Origin: Chamaecyparis obtusa
Taxonomy: Eukaryota; Streptophyta; Pinopsida; Cupressales; Cupressaceae
Assembly: GCA_027943335.1 (NCBI GenBank)
Contig: BSBK01004089.1
Location: 2,202,501-2,266,500 of the forward strand
Direction: 5' to 3'
DNA: 64,000 bases
The notes under the pieces are model-generated. The model was not told where the DNA came from. It made no database searches and saw only the letters and a list, made by a program, of their open reading frames with translations. Shown here in pieces: positions 35,800 through 46,034 of the stretch. A program made the position numbers and the translations under genes. Every line of letters starts with the position of its first letter. The stretch's first letter is position 1.

Positions 35800-38292
35800 T
35801 CATATGTTTGCATGATCCTCTCCATTTGGTGGAGGTGGTGGTGGTGCGTTTGGCACTACCTCAACTCTAGGTGCTCTCACTCCCTCTGATGCTATCATAT
35901 ACTGAGAGTATGAAGGAACTCTTTGAGCGAGTGGTACTGTAGCGTAGTATGCAGAAACATAATAGGTAGATTTGGAGGTCTAATGAATAACCTTTACTTG
36001 TAATCTTTGAACCTCACCACGAAGCTCAGCACGCTGTCTATCTACCTCTAGAAACCTCTCCTCCCAGCGAGCACTGTGAACCTTCAAGTCCTAGACCTGT
36101 AATCTGAGTCTCCTCATAATCTCCTATGTAATTAGTGGAACGCTAGGATCAGCATCTACAACCGACATATCAATATCTACAGTAGGCTGCTTTGTAGTCT
36201 CTACTCTCTGTGCCTTATGACATCTAACCTCTACATAGAGATCAAAACTGACATCCTCCTATAATGGATCAAAATCACCACCTACAACCTGCTCAGCTGC
36301 AAGTACCTCCTCAGCAATACCAACACTACCTAAAGTACCACCCTCTCCCCTAGTCCATCTTTGTGCACCTATGGGCCTACCTGCTATGGAACTAGTGGGA
36401 TGAGGGGGCCTCATCTATCCTGATGGTCTCTGGGGAGGAGCCATCGCTCTCGGCCTCAAAGGTGTGGGGTGCACAATCAGAACCTATGTAGGTCTCAAGC
36501 CCTACCTCATCAGAGCTCTAGTAACATCCATCACCTCCTCCATGGAAGGTATCATCTCTATGGGGTTGGAGAACCTATAAATCGGATGATCTACAAGCCA
36601 GGATATGAAGCCATCTATCATTTCGGCATCAACAACCTGTGGTCTGTACTCCCAATCCCTGCCAATAATACCACTATATTCCTGTGAACACAAGGCATAA
36701 GAAAGCCTTGAGGTCCATCCAAGTCTGAGATCACAGGCTATCCGAGCATATGTGGCATAATCCTAAGGTGCATCCTGCACTTATCCATACTTTCACCACA
36801 CCCTGGTAATAATAAATCTCTCTAGTATAGAGGACAATCATCCTATCAACACCCAGCTTTGAAAGAAGAAATTGAACTGCTCTCGTGTCATAGGCGAAGG
36901 CTTAATATCTACATAGGGCCTCCATCGTACAAATGTCATGTCATCAAGACACTATCTCCAATACTCTACATGGCCTGAGTGACCCTGTATGACATATCTA
37001 GCATAAACATATATAACAAACTCCTGTGGCTGCCTCTGTGACTGACACACTAGTCTCAAAACTAGGATATGCTCCCATGCCTAGATCGGTAAAACTAAAG
37101 CACCAGTAGCAAAATATTTTCTCTCCTGATACACTACCTCATGCATCTTGGAGAACATGTGGGCTAGAAGACACTGACCTGAGGCTAACTCAGAAGGAGT
37201 CACCATCAGACGTGCAACCATCAGGGCCCAGCCCATCAGAAGACCATTTTGCTGACGGTCAGACATAATAATACCTCCTATCATCCCAGCAAGGATGCAC
37301 TCTAATCTATGGATCTAACCATAGCGTTGTACCAAGGTCTCCCAGGAAATAGAACTAGTCAACTAAGTGTCATCTCTGAAAAGATGCCTGAATGCTAGTA
37401 ATCCATAGTTCCCTGAACTCAAATAAGTTGGACGCTGACCTGAATGGAAGGGAATGTGTAGAATCTAATATATATCCTCTAGTGTCACAATGATCTCCCA
37501 AGTCGGCAAGTGGAATGTCTGGCTCTCAGAATGGAATCTCTTTATCAAAGTAGTTAATAGTCCATGATTTACCCAAATCTCGGGTAAATGAATCAGATAC
37601 TCAAATCCATAGGAAGCAAGATGAACTCTCATAGGATCAGGTAATGAAACACAAAGTCTCTGAGTGGTTGGATGTGAGATGCGTACATGAACATCAAGAT
37701 ATGTGACCTACACAACACAGACACAGGGAACCCTATCAATACTTTGGTTGAAAAATAGGCTACAAATACATGAATTGCATAGTTTACTATTTCAGAAGGT
37801 GGATCAAAGACTCAGTAGTCAGGCTAAATGATCAGAAACTTCAAAATTTTGACCCAGAAATGAGTTTTGGGCTCACTATTTTTCAAATGACAAAGTAGAC
37901 TGGTATTGAAACTCATACGAGTTTTCCCCAGTTACCATACGACAAATAATGATGATACAACATTGTATGTCTCCTCATATGAGTTAGGAGGGACCCGACG
38001 AAACATCGTATGACTCTTAGGTCCCTCTCATATGAGTCTTGGGGGATAATGATACGACAACCTAACTAGAATTGAAAAGTTGTACAAGCCCAGAAGGATA
38101 GTCATACGAGTTTTCATGCTTGCAAAAATTCAAAATTGAAAACGTACAAAAAATTTGCTAAAAATGCTATAAACAAAGAAAAATTGGATTTTCAGAGAAG
38201 CACAGAGGTCCACCTACCGGATGTCCATACTGTCGAGGTCTCTAATGCCTCCGACTGCACTCAAAATGGTGAGAAGACATAGGTACCTTCAT
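35800..38292 (-). pseudogene. Antisense plant mobile domain (PMD)-like gene in element A
   Basis: Runs opposite to gag-pol. Exon 1 is 38292-38218 (25 codons from ATG) and ends at a canonical donor (CCG/GTAGGT). The intron is 38217-37708 (510 bp, acceptor TTGTGTAG). Exon 2 is 37707-35800: one frame of 635 codons plus TGA, and the splice joins the frames exactly. Near the start of exon 2, LLTTLIKRFHSESQTFHLP followed by WEIIVTLEDIY matches the core of the PMD (the aminotransferase-like/MAIN family, also seen in transposons): a W/F-x-x-E-T/Q-x-T-F-H-L-P stretch, then a T-L-E-D-V/I motif. The C-terminal third has a coiled-coil-like stretch (DRQRAELRGEVQRLQVKV) and a poly-Pro end. About 17 in-frame stops, 14 of them TAG, inactivate it. 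Role unknown. Confidence 0.72.
37708..38217 (-). other. Predicted intron of antisense PMD-like gene
   Basis: Minus-strand GTAGGT donor and TTGTGTAG acceptor, 510 bp, AT-rich, and both flanking exons stay in frame when it is removed. It holds seven TCATACGAG-like motifs (37911-38110), like those of the element A leader. Confidence 0.65.
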
Positions 38293-38373
38293 TTTTTCCA
38301 TTTTCTCGCTCAGAGGGCTCCATAAAGTTTTCAAAAGTCAAAAGTGAAAATGAATTGAAAATGACCCTTCTGG

Positions 38374-38384
38374 CCTTTATATAG
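38374..38384 (-). promoter_or_regulatory. TATA box of antisense gene
   Basis: CTATATAAAGG on the minus strand, about 82 bases upstream of the ATG at 38292. This is a canonical plant TATA box at a sensible distance for a short 5' UTR and suggests the antisense gene once had its own promoter. Confidence 0.6.
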
Positions 38385-38392
38385 CTTTTGAC

Positions 38393-39301
38393 CTAATTTT
38401 CAAACGTGCTCTGTTTTTCATGAAAATTGCACCCTTGGCTAATTTCGACATTCTAAACCCATTTTCAGCATCAAAATTAAAATTTGAGATTATTTACTAT
38501 GTCAAAATCATGATTTAAAATTTTTAGACCCAAGATGTCTGACAAAGAAGTCCAAAATTCAATTCAACTGATTATCTTACATCAAACTATCAAAATTTCA
38601 ACTTGGTCACCCATGGTCAACTCATGGTCAAACCTAGTCAAACTTGGTCTTCTAGACCTCTAAAATGATGTAGAACACATTCTTAGACATGTACAACCAC
38701 TTCTCAAATCAATTAGCATGCTTCTAAACCATTTAACGTTGACTTTTCTTGTCAGATTTCAATTTTAATCCTGAAGGGGGCATGGTATTACACATCATTC
38801 AAAGTCTGTAAATCAAATCTTTATTTTAGTAATCAAGACAACAATAGCATCTAGTTGCTAATTCATCTAAAGTCCTCATTGCTTGGGGTTGCAATCTGGT
38901 ATTCCTAATCTATCTTGTAAACTATATCAGCTTTACGTAGCCATCGGTTGATTAGTGTTATTTCCTTGGTTCTTCGTAACTGATGGGTTTAGGATGTGAT
39001 ACCAATATGATTCATACAAGGAAATTGAGGTCTGGAATCGGTCACTCACTTCTTTGCAATCATAAATTTCAAAATCAAGCATTTTGACACTTCTTCGTAA
39101 TCACCAGTTCATTGTTGATATAGCTAGCATCATCTTGATTCCTGGACATTCTGAGCCTGGGTCGGTATTTCTTTTTCCAATCTTTTAATCGATTTGTTTC
39201 TTGGAATCAGTTCATCTTTCAAATCAGTTTCATACATATATCAAACACAGACTATTCTTTGAACCACTACGCTTTGCATAGTGATTCAAAGAGGGGCAAA
39301 A
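38393..39301 (+). other. Element A 3' region and polypurine tract
   Basis: Diverged from family B sequence at about 8560-9253 (shared AACTTGGTC repeats and a CCTGAAGGGGGCAT block). Ends with AAAGAGGGGCAAAA directly before the right LTR. No gene seen. Confidence 0.7.
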
Positions 39302-40577
39302 TGTAATACCCCAAAAATGGGCTATAGGTTCATTAATCTCCTACATCTTCAAATCAAACGAAATTGACACAAAAGTCCTAACCTAAGGCACATCTGCACA
39401 TTATCAAATTTAATTGATTATCCTAAATTCAGCATCAAGGAATATTCCTAGTAATATTCTTATTTATCCTAATTATTCTTAATTTAATGATTATTTGGTG
39501 ATAAATCATATTTATCCTAAAGTTTGATTAATTGAATATTTTGAATATTTAATTAATCAGATTTAATACTGCCACTTAATTATTTGATTAGATTTAATTA
39601 TAATTATTCCTAAATTATATTATTTAATTCTGACAATAAATCAAAAATCTTATGACTAATTGATTAAATTCCTATTTAATTAATTAAAGTCAATTGTCAA
39701 ATTTAATGATATAGTTTTTGAATAAGAGTTTTGATTTAATAATTGATTAACCCATAAATCAATTATTTTTAATTCAAAAATCAGTTAAGTTGAGGATAAA
39801 TCACTTTATTTATTTAATTAATTCGTAATTAATTGTGCACATTCAAAGAGCAGTTAAACTCAAAATTAGGAAATCAATGTAAGTTGTTAACTTTTGGAAA
39901 CTCAACATTCTATTTTGAGTTCAAAGCTGATCTAAACTTCTGATTTGAGTTAAAAAGCTATTCTTGCATGGTTTTGCATGATTTTGTGAGTTAATTATCT
40001 CTTATTTCTTGATAACTCAAAAATCAACCTGAGTTTATCAAGAGTTATTTATGGCTTTTTCAAAGCCCTAGATTTCTATAAAATCAAGGTTCAACTCTTC
40101 ATAATTATGACCCTCGAATTTGCACAATTACTCTGGCGAATTGGCGATTGAAGGATTGAGCATTTGCGATAGGCGATTTGTGAGATCTTTCATAGTTGAT
40201 CATTAGCTTTTACATAGTTTCATATTCATAGTTTCATACTCATTAATAGCATTCTTAGATCAATTTTGCATTCCAATTTCATTCATATAGCTTAGCTTCA
40301 TACAGATTTTCATTCATATTATTGCGCAAAAATTACCAAAAATATAGCTTAATCTGCATTCATGGTCTTTCATATTTTGCATTCAAATCTTCATTTAGGT
40401 GTTGCATCATCACTAGTCTTAGTCTGATCTGAGAGTATCATACTCGCATCTACTAAAAGGTAGTAAATCACCTGGTAAGTTTAGTTTCCATTTCATTGCA
40501 CAATTTTGGTTTTTTGGCTAACCTCTAACGTTTTACTGAAGTGTTGTGTCTATAGCTAGGTACAAAATTCACACACA
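39302..40577 (+). repeat. Element A right LTR
   Basis: 1,276 bp, matching the left LTR end to end (TGTAATACCCC... CACACACA). It is followed by the target duplication GTTAT and the remainder of the family B LTR. Confidence 0.93.
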
Positions 40578-40582
40578 GTTAT

Positions 40583-40723
40583 ATTAGCCCAATTTTGGGT
40601 GATTACATTTTCCCCTCTTTGAATTTCTATACGAACAGCATAGGGATTCAAAGAAAATTGATTTAGTGAATAATTCAATAAAACTGATAGATTCCAAGAT
40701 ATTTAGAGAGCAACAGAAAGAAC
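40583..40723 (-). repeat. Family B LTR start and polypurine region (minus)
   Basis: 40583-40617 is the first 35 bases of the minus-strand LTR. 40622-40635 is the complement of the polypurine tract, and the rest is the family B 3' region up to the element D insertion. So this LTR has a 3' region on its upstream side and a primer site with leader and gag on its downstream side. Confidence 0.85.
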
Positions 40724-43547
40724 TGTTACCCAATTTTTCCCTATTCCATACAAATTTGGTTAGGCTGGATTTTATCCCTAGTCTACATTTTAATCCTGTG
40801 GAGCACCTCTAAAAATTTTGTGGTCTTCTGCCTTTTCTTTTGGTCTCTGCAACTATCTAAACTCCCTGGTCTACAAGTTTAAATTTGCAAATCTAGCCGT
40901 TATAGAAAAAAATCCCTCAAAACACTAAGGCCTGTTCTAATTCATAGTTACTTTTTTGGCCACTTAAGACCTCTATTTCCCATGTGTGCTTTATGTTCTA
41001 AAGCCTAGTCACAAGATCTCTGAGACCCCATAGAATATTCCTTTATGTTTCTTGATCCCATGACTACCTTGTATTTCTTAATCTCCTAATCAGATGGAAT
41101 ATTCTATTTTCATTCAGCGACTTAGCAATTGCCCCTTTAGTCACCAGGTCTTGGTAAGTTTTCTTGAGATCTAGCGACTTCTACAACAAATTTGGTAAGA
41201 ATTCCCTATAGTTGCGTGGTCTCTAGAGAGACTTCCTTTGGTCACCGAATCTCCAGTTACATCTGTCGGGTAATCAAACACACTTCAATCGCTAGGTTGC
41301 TAGATCAAAGAAGAATGAGGAAGCAGTTAAGTTTATTCAGTGACTAAGCAACTATGTATTTGTGAGGTCTCTCATCTCTAGTAGTTAAGTCCTAAGCATC
41401 CAGTGATCTGGCGGGTGGTTATCTTTCCTTCAATCGCGTAGTCTCTAGATGGTTGGCGGTCTCAACTCTATGGTTAAAGTTTGAAGTAAGATCTATGGCC
41501 GGTGCATGATCTAATAAAATATTCATATGCCTTGCGATCATGTGACAACCATCGATCTTTAGCCTAATGTAGCATTTCAGTTGTCAATGGGTCCACTGCC
41601 ACATAGTCCGAGGTGTTTGATCTTGATTGGTCAAGGGTTATGATGTGGAGCCATGTCAGAGCGGGCCCAGTGTGTTGTCTTAACTTTCAATCTAATAGTT
41701 GGCACATGATCTGAAGGAATATTCTTGGCCCATGAGATCATATGCCAGCTGTTGATTTTACTTTATCACGAGGGCTATGTCAGGTGGGTCCTCATGTTCT
41801 GATGTGCTCATTTTTCATTGGTTGGCTAGATGATGATAGGGATTTTTTAGTGGGACCATTGTCAAAAGATCTATAGGGACATCAATAAAATAAAGATCTA
41901 CGGTTGTCTTATAATGGCATGGAATCTTCTGAGCCTTTGAGATTATAAGATGGTCGTTCCATCTTCCAGGTGTTCGGGCTCTATCTTGTGGGTCCATCTA
42001 ACATGGTTAAATCTTATTGGTTGTTGGGTATTATAGTTGGCATCTGGCATGGGTTCAAGTATTTTAAGTGAGGTGGCAATGAATAGAAAGATCTACGGCT
42101 GGGGCATGATTTGAAGGAATCTTTTGAGGCCATGAGATCATGCGACAGCCATCGGATGGATCCAAGCTTGTAAGTATAGTCGTGTAATCTCCAGAAAGTC
42201 TTCACGTGACTTGGCGACTATTAAAATGGGATAAAGGTTTCATCGCGTAATCACCAAAACTAGTCGGGGTTAAATAAGACATCAGGCAATTCAGCAAATA
42301 AAGGAAAAGGAAGGGCCTGAGGTTAAATGTAGAGTTAAGGTTAAGAATATAAGCGATGCCTGGGTAAAATAGAAAATCTGATGGCTATGTTTTAAAGGAC
42401 CGATCAACTTTGAATTTCAGCCATTGATAGATAAATTTTGGTGCCACCTCTGACCGTTTAATCAATTTTTAAATTCAAATATCTAGAGTACCAGATTTGA
42501 ATAGTTATGGTGAGTCTGAGTTGCAGAAAGGTGGATAGATCAAGGTGGCTTGTCTGCAGGTAGATGCAGTACAGAGATGGACACGCAAACATGATATCTG
42601 ATCGGTTGAGATATTTTCATGAACATTTATGATCAGAATTGACAGAGTTAGGGTTTGATTATTCTATGAAAATTTGTAACCCTAGTTAGGTTTTTCTCCT
42701 TCCTACGTGCAAAAGGAGATGTATATATTGTTTTTTGGAGCTTTTTGAAGCTCAGAGTTTACATTTTGAAAAGAGAGATTTTCTTTCTGAGGAGTTATCC
42801 GAGGCATTCTTTTTGCCCTCTAGCTTCTGCTTTTTGTAACCTTTCATTGATGTTTAGATATTGCAAAGGTACTTTGTGACATTTTCTCTGTCCCTATACC
42901 TTCTTGTCTGAATTTTCTCTTATTGAGTTAAGTATATGTATGTTTTCAGTGATATCTTAGGGTTCTTGATCCCTCTTTCTTTCTGCAATTCATGTGTATT
43001 CTTGTGGGTGATTTGATTTGAATGATCTTGTGGGTATACTTCAACCCCCTGACAATCTATCTCATTCCTATACCTAGTTGCAGAGGTGAATGTTTGTTTG
43101 CAGGTCATAGATTGTGTCTAAATTCTTAGGAATGCTATTGTTTTTTAAATTATCTCTTTCCCCTGAATAGCCTCTTTCTATTGCAGACCCTTCTATGAAA
43201 TATTGATGCAAGCCTATTCAGTGAGTTGTGATCTCCTAAACCTAAGTTTATGCATTGATCTCATCCTCCATACTGTAATTCATACCATCATTTCGGTGTA
43301 TCACCTAGTAGGATAGTTTGCTTTCAGTTATTTCCCTTTCATGCATTCCTTCTATCCTTTTTCCCCTCAAGAATTTACTTTCCTGTCAAGAGCAAATTAA
43401 GGTGATTATCCAAGAGGAACCAGCCTAGAACCTAGAGGTCTCATCTTAGTTATCATAGGTCCCACAACCTGGAGATGATTCTCATGTTATACTAGGTTAT
43501 CAAGACCAAGAGAGCTTGAAACAAGGGTTCAAACTTAGTGTATAACA
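40724..43547 (+). repeat. Element D left LTR
   Basis: Contains four degenerate modules spaced about 140-210 bp apart (41492-41560, 41699-41760, 41883-41955, 42091-42165), built around GCATGATCT...AGATCATGC inverted arms and usually preceded by GATCTACGGCT. GGAGATGTATATATTG near 42715 is a possible TATA region. The minus-strand ORFs here are not conserved as proteins. Confidence 0.9.
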
Positions 43548-43695
43548 ATTCTAGCACGCTTGGTGGGACTAAAGTTCAAATTTATGTTCAAAGGTGTTAC
43601 TAAGATCAGATCCAAATTTAGAAGACACCCCACCTTAGTGTATAACAATTATGGCATGCTCGATGGGACTAAGATCAGATTCATGTTCAAGGTAT
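43548..43695 (+). repeat. Element D primer-site region, duplicated
   Basis: After the LTR end, ATTCTAGCACGCTTGGTGGG (43548-43567) is the candidate primer-binding site. The LTR end plus this site (GTGTATAACAATT...GGGACTAA) recurs 100 bases downstream at 43637-43690 with a few changes. Confidence 0.75.
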
Positions 43696-43850
43696 GCTAT
43701 CTTTGATATGCTGATAGCATCCTATAGACCTAGAATAGGTCATTGTGCTACATATCTGGTGACTCTAAAAAGTCTACTGGTTTCAAAGATCAAGTGCTAG
43801 TATGTTTCAAATCTTTCATATTCAAATTCTAGCTAATTGCATGAGTAGAC

Positions 43851-45736
43851 ATGTCAAGCTATCATCGACAGTTAGGTTACTCACCATCCTATTATGAGAA
43901 CAATGCTCAATGGGCTAATTATCAGCCTTATCAAAGCCACCTAAGGCTTGCTTTTACCCCAAGCTTTCATACCATACAAGGCCATCAATATATCCAACAT
44001 GCCCCAAATGATTATGTCATTGTACAAGATTATGAGTGGGCCCTCCAACAAGAGGGATCATGGGCACAAATGGTACAACAAAAAATGCAAAGCCAACTAC
44101 CTCATCATGCTCACCACCCACCCTCCCCCTCTCAGCTTAATTGGCAGTAGATTCATAGCTCAAACTTTACAAAAGAGCAAGAAAAAACAAAGAATCTACT
44201 GCTCGATTTGATTAAGTGTCTGAGATCAGAGAGTAGCAGGAGATTGAGGCTCAAAGTTATGAACAAGGGTCAGTTCCCTACCAAGTGGCAGGGACTCTTG
44301 TTGATGAGAAACAAATGAGACAATTTCAAGAAGAGATTAATCACCGAGCTAATATTGAGTCAGCGAGGCTAAGATCACAAATTGTTGAACAAGAGGCTCC
44401 TAAGCTTAGGATGCCAAGCTGGAGAACCCATTTGTCCCAAGAGGTTACACATGAAGACCCTACAAAGCATTCATTTCCAAGCTTTAGGAGTACCCTTCAA
44501 GAGTCTAAGCCTATTTTGGAGCAGTTGCAACCTTATTGTGGTCTGCAAGGACCTAAGGATTATATTGAGATAGAGAAACACCAAGATGGCAAGGCCTTCA
44601 GTTTTCCAAGCTTCAAGATAGGTATGCCTTCTATGCCTCCCCCTGAGCCCCCTCAATTTCACATCCCAAGTTTTAAGGCAAAAAATTCTTTCCAAGAGCC
44701 TTTACTTGAGATCTAGTCTACCACTCTGCAAGAGCAGTCTATACAAGAAGGTTGTTCATCTCAAGAGGCCCCTCTGGTCTCTCAAGATGATGAAGTGTTG
44801 TGGGTACCCCAATAGACTCTGCCTCCTGGTTGTTAGATGCCAAGTCTTTTCAAAGATACTAGTCTAGTATTTGAGCAAGGACCTATGGTAAATGAGCTTT
44901 CATGTGATGAGGAGGAGAGGAGATCTGAGGTATCAGTGCTAAGTGATGATTGTGATAAAAGGAGCTAGCAAGGTGAAGAGATGGAGTTTGATGCTCAGCC
45001 TGAACTCTTGGTTGGTTTGTTTGATGAGCTACCCCTCTTTGTTGATGATGAAGAAGAGACCATGCTATTACCTATGGCTGAAGGTCAATCAAAACAAAAG
45101 GTTCACCATCAATAGGGGATTGATATAGAAGAGGATGCCTTGTCCTTATTATATGTGCTGCCCTATTTTGTTGAGCAAGAGGATAAAGTTATGGAGGAGT
45201 TTTTCCAAGAAAAGAACATAGACAAAAGCCCTAAAGAGTATGATTTTTCCAACATCATAGAGGTATTTTGTGACAAATTAAAAGATGAATCCTTACTCCT
45301 TGGAGTGGAGACTCAAAGTTGTATGCCTATAGAGGGAGGCCTAGTTATGAATTGCTCCCTTTCTGAGGGGCTACTACATGAGCAAAGGTTGGAGCCAGTC
45401 CCAGATCTTCAGGATATTGACAACTTTGATGAGCTCTTTGCATGTTTAAAAGAGGATGAGAATCCCCTATCCATGGAGGATGAGTTGACATGGCTATCCA
45501 TAATAAAAGGCAACCATGAAGATAAAAAGGAAACAATCAAGGAAAGTCTCACCTTCAGACTTTCAAGGGGCTGCCCTATCAGATACTTGGCCCAGAAGGA
45601 GTTTACTAAGACATCTCCACAAGATCAATTTGAGGTGAGTAAGCTTGACCCTATCCTTGCAGAGGTAGTTCACCATTGTTTGATAAATCTTTATATGCCT
45701 CATATCCTGGTAGCTATCCTTATGCACTCAATGTGA
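43851..45736 (+). pseudogene. Element D ORF, unrecognised protein
   Basis: ATG at 43851 (MSSYHRQLGYSPSYYENN). A TAG at 44148 and a frame change near 44190-44210 lead into a single frame that runs to TGA at 45734, about 620 residues in all. The N-terminal part is Gln-, Tyr- and His-rich. The middle has repeated short motifs (HSFPSFRS, FSFPSFKI, FHIPSFKA), and the C-terminal half is acidic (DELFACLKEDENP, LFVDDEEE). There is no knuckle, protease, RT, G-patch or membrane segment. The seven in-frame stops I count are all TAG. In position it would be the element's gag-like protein, but I recognise no family. Confidence 0.6.
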
Positions 45737-46034
45737 AATATCCTAATGAGGAAGAGTAGTTATTTCATCTTACCAGTGAATGGCTTTGTTTGACCAATTT
45801 TTTGCACTGGTAAGTTTAGGTTAGGATAGTTTTCCTATTTTATGTCCCTGTTTTCTAGTTAGTTTTCCCTATTTTCCAAGAAGTGCCCATGCACAGTTTT
45901 GTCCCTCTAGTTCCAGGTCTTCCTCTCTACCAAGGAAGGGTTATGTGTTCAAGTGATGACTCCCATGCCCAATGGATTGCTCAAGGCCACTGATCAATGT
46001 CTAGCAGGCTGACATACAGTAGAAATTGCCAAAA
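45737..46034 (+). other. Element D 3' internal region
   Basis: About 300 bases between the ORF end and the right LTR. No gene and no obvious polypurine tract: the bases before 46035 are TAGAAATTGCCAAAA. Confidence 0.6.

Larger units (their letters stand above)
22854..40577 (+). mobile_element. Element A, 17.7-kb Tat-like Ty3/gypsy retrotransposon
   Basis: Full-length: left LTR 22854-24118, right LTR 39302-40577, perfect 5-bp target duplication GTTAT (22849-22853 and 40578-40582). Removing it rejoins a family B LTR. Internally: a 2.3-kb leader, one gag-pol frame (26426-33888), a post-pol region, an antisense intron-containing gene (35800-38292) and a polypurine tract AAAGAGGGGCAAAA (39288-39301). 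Two RNase H domains, large size and an antisense extra ORF point to the Tat/Ogre lineage. Numerous stops make it defective now. LTRs differ by about 4-5% over the first 150 bases compared by eye. Confidence 0.95.

Noticed and set aside
41815..43108. Minus-strand ORFs in the element D left LTR
   Set aside because: About 60 codons each. The 42920-43108 frame recurs at 48231-48419 only because the LTR is duplicated. No protein features.
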